Source: Sphingomonas sp. R-74633 | GTDB lineage: Bacteria > Pseudomonadota > Alphaproteobacteria > Sphingomonadales > Sphingomonadaceae | Length of the DNA: 64,000 nt | Direction of reading: 5' to 3' | Assembly (NCBI RefSeq): GCF_013416555.1 | Contig: NZ_JACCFG010000005.1 | Coordinates: forward strand, 124,001-188,000 | In this document: positions 62,799-64,000 of the stretch, one piece after another | How positions within the stretch are numbered: the first letter of the stretch is position 1 | How the letters are laid out: each line of letters begins with the position of its first letter | Translations under genes and position numbers: made by a program | Notes under the pieces: generated by a model | Told to the model about the DNA's origin: nothing | The model's database searches: none | The model's input: the letters and a program-made list of their open reading frames with translations, nothing else

Positions 62799-64000
62799 TC
62801 GCGGATCTCGACAAGCGGCACCGAGGCGATGGCCCCGGCGAGGAAGGTCGCACGGCTCACGCTCAGCCGATCCTCGGCAAAGCGCACCGGCACGTCATAA
62901 TAGAAATGCGCGGTCACCACCGATTCCTCGGCGGGCGGCAGGCCGAGCGTCACCACGCCGCCGTCGCCCAGTTCGAAATCCTCGGTCTCGGCGCCGTCGA
63001 TCATCACCTGCAGCGTCGAGGCGATCGGCCGGGTGATCCGCCGCACCACATTCCCATAGCGCTTCACCAACTGGAAGCTCGCCCTGGTGCCGTCGCCCAC
63101 GCCGATCAGCTCGTCCCAGCCTTCCCAGTCGAACGGGTCGCGCAGCCGGAAGCCGCGCGCCGGGCCCATCCGCGCGCGGAAAAAGGCGAGCAGCTCGGCA
63201 ATATCCTCCTCCGAACGCAGCCCCGGCCCGATGTCGTAAGAAGTGCGTGCCTCCGCCCATTCGGCGTTGCGCTTCTCCTGCCCGCCCGCGCTGGTCACGA
63301 TCGAAGTCGAGACCTGCGGCACCACTTCCGCCTCGCGCCCCAGCGCGATCGGGAACAGCACGTCGTCGAACGCGTCCATCTCTTCCTCCTGATCGAAATG
63401 CACGAAACCGTCGCGCAGCACCTGCGGCAGCGCCCAGACGAAGGTCCGCGCCACGCCGCGCGCTCGCGCATGCCTGGCCGCCGCCGCGACATTCGCCCAT
63501 TGCCAGCGGTCCTCGGGCCTGAGCACGAAGCCGGCGAGATAATGCTGTTGTGCCGCTGGGTAGCCGAGCCGCGCCTCGATCGCCGCGATCCCGCGCGCGC
63601 TCGCCGCCTGGTTGCCGGTGGCCGCCCAGTCATAATCCTCGAGCTGGAGCAGATCGAAGGCCGGTGCCGCCCAGCCGAGCGGTACATTCGCTGCCGGCGA
63701 AACCAGCGCGGTCGGCGCATAGATGAGCAGCAGCACTTCCGCCTCGGCATCCACTGTGCGCACCGCATCGCGCAGCGCCAGCGTCGATGCCGCGAGCAGT
63801 GCCCCAGCGGCCACGGCGACGTCGCTCGCTCCGGCCAGCGCTGCCGCCGCCGCGGCGTCGTGGATGCACAGTCTCCCGTCGGGCAGCGTCCACCACCAGG
63901 GCTCGCCGATCTGGAAGCGCACCGCCAGCCCGGCGTCCTGCGCGATCCCGGCAAATTCGCGCGCCACTGCCCGCAAATAGCCCATCGCCCCGTCATGCGC
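62795..64000 (-). CDS. GTA distal tail protein (g12-like, DUF2460 C-terminus), partial at right edge
   Basis: The frame is open to base 64000, so the true start lies outside; an ATG at 63985 is internal. The C-terminal roughly 200 residues match DUF2460, gene 12 of GTAs (KRNAEWAEARTSYDIGPGLR, then FRARMGPARGFRLRDPFDWE and VVTLGLPPAEESVV). The preceding 200 residues are extra: a hydrolase-like alpha/beta region (GEPWWWTLPDG, FDLLQLEDYDWAATGNQ, RTFVWALPQVLRDGFVHF) that may be a TIM-barrel related to non-contractile tail sheath proteins. With g13 to g15 it forms the tail-tip end of a GTA gene cluster. Confidence 0.85.
   Translation of the reverse strand, partial: AHDGAMGYLRAVAREFAGIAQDAGLAVRFQIGEPWWWTLPDGRLCIHDAAAAAALAGASDVAVAAGALLAASTLALRDAVRTVDAEAEVLLLIYAPTALVSPAANVPLGWAAPAFDLLQLEDYDWAATGNQAASARGIAAIEARLGYPAAQQHYLAGFVLRPEDRWQWANVAAAARHARARGVARTFVWALPQVLRDGFVHFDQEEEMDAFDDVLFPIALGREAEVVPQVSTSIVTSAGGQEKRNAEWAEARTSYDIGPGLRSEEDIAELLAFFRARMGPARGFRLRDPFDWEGWDELIGVGDGTRASFQLVKRYGNVVRRITRPIASTLQVMIDGAETEDFELGDGGVVTLGLPPAEESVVTAHFYYDVPVRFAEDRLSVSRATFLAGAIASVPLVEIRE

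Overview
The window is dense, GC-rich chromosomal DNA that reads as an alphaproteobacterium of the Sphingomonadales (Sphingomonas-like). The pointers are a CcrM-type GANTC methyltransferase with a cell-cycle style control region, the split pntAA/pntAB/pntB transhydrogenase, a four-gene gene-transfer-agent (GTA) tail block, TonB-dependent substrate uptake next to esterases, and many small sphingomonad-type secreted or DUF proteins. Genes are tightly packed and often translationally coupled through ATGA or GTGA overlaps (for example at 141, 12496, 15400, 20232, 24239, 28337, 45260, 46378, 54715, 59467 and 61998). Several convergent pairs share a palindromic stop.

Region by region. 1-1853: end of a phosphotransferase enzyme I and an N-acetylglucosamine-type PTS permease. 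1980-3742: a proline-rich hypothetical protein and a D15/BamA-like barrel. 3739-14085: a catabolic island with a TonB receptor, MFS carrier and secreted M28-like protein on one strand, and a GntR regulator, SxxK serine hydrolase, type-B carboxylesterase and acyl-CoA ligase on the other. A perfect FadR-type palindrome lies between the two arms. 14219-19156: a beta-oxidation set (fused FadJ-like protein, short-chain dehydrogenase, thiolase) facing a second GntR regulator, again with a FadR-type palindrome between them. 19265-26741: a tRNA-Arg, nth, dapB, two secreted hypotheticals, a sirtuin deacylase, a monooxygenase-fold protein, a nitrilase-like protein lacking the catalytic Cys, and the lepB-rnc-era operon. 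26847-35098: pgi, a YjdM-domain protein, glutathione reductase, a GltP-type symporter, glmM, a ThiD-VOC fusion and rnhB.

35102-40074: two adjacent radical SAM/SPASM-like genes transcribed away from ccrM. The shared 327-bp gap carries two perfect DnaA boxes, three GANTC sites and TTAAC half-sites. 40340-45263: folP, a LytTR membrane regulator facing a DUF2306-like membrane protein, an AlkD-like glycosylase, a sigma-54 response regulator, and a tiny aa3-oxidase subunit IV-like protein coupled to the transhydrogenase genes. The pnt operon carries an unidentified extra gene between pntAA and pntAB. 48625-53274: a membrane protein, a winged-helix regulator, a tRNA-Val, a secreted small protein, an XRE/S24-like regulator, a DUF6456 protein and a glutathione S-transferase. 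53298-58859: a DapF-like epimerase, an SRPBCC protein, a dihydroorotase variant, YgfZ, an alpha/beta hydrolase and an OmpA-family porin with its own terminator. 58967-64000: GTA tail genes (g15, g14 and g13 equivalents, and g12 running off the right edge) followed by a DUF2793 protein.

Points most worth following: the tandem radical SAM genes beside ccrM, the ThiD-VOC fusion, the Cys-less nitrilase, the M28-like protein with altered metal ligands, the extra gene inside the pnt operon, the two FadR-type operators defining an ester/acyl catabolic module, and the domain arrangement of the GTA tail genes. All calls come from reading motifs; no database search was possible.
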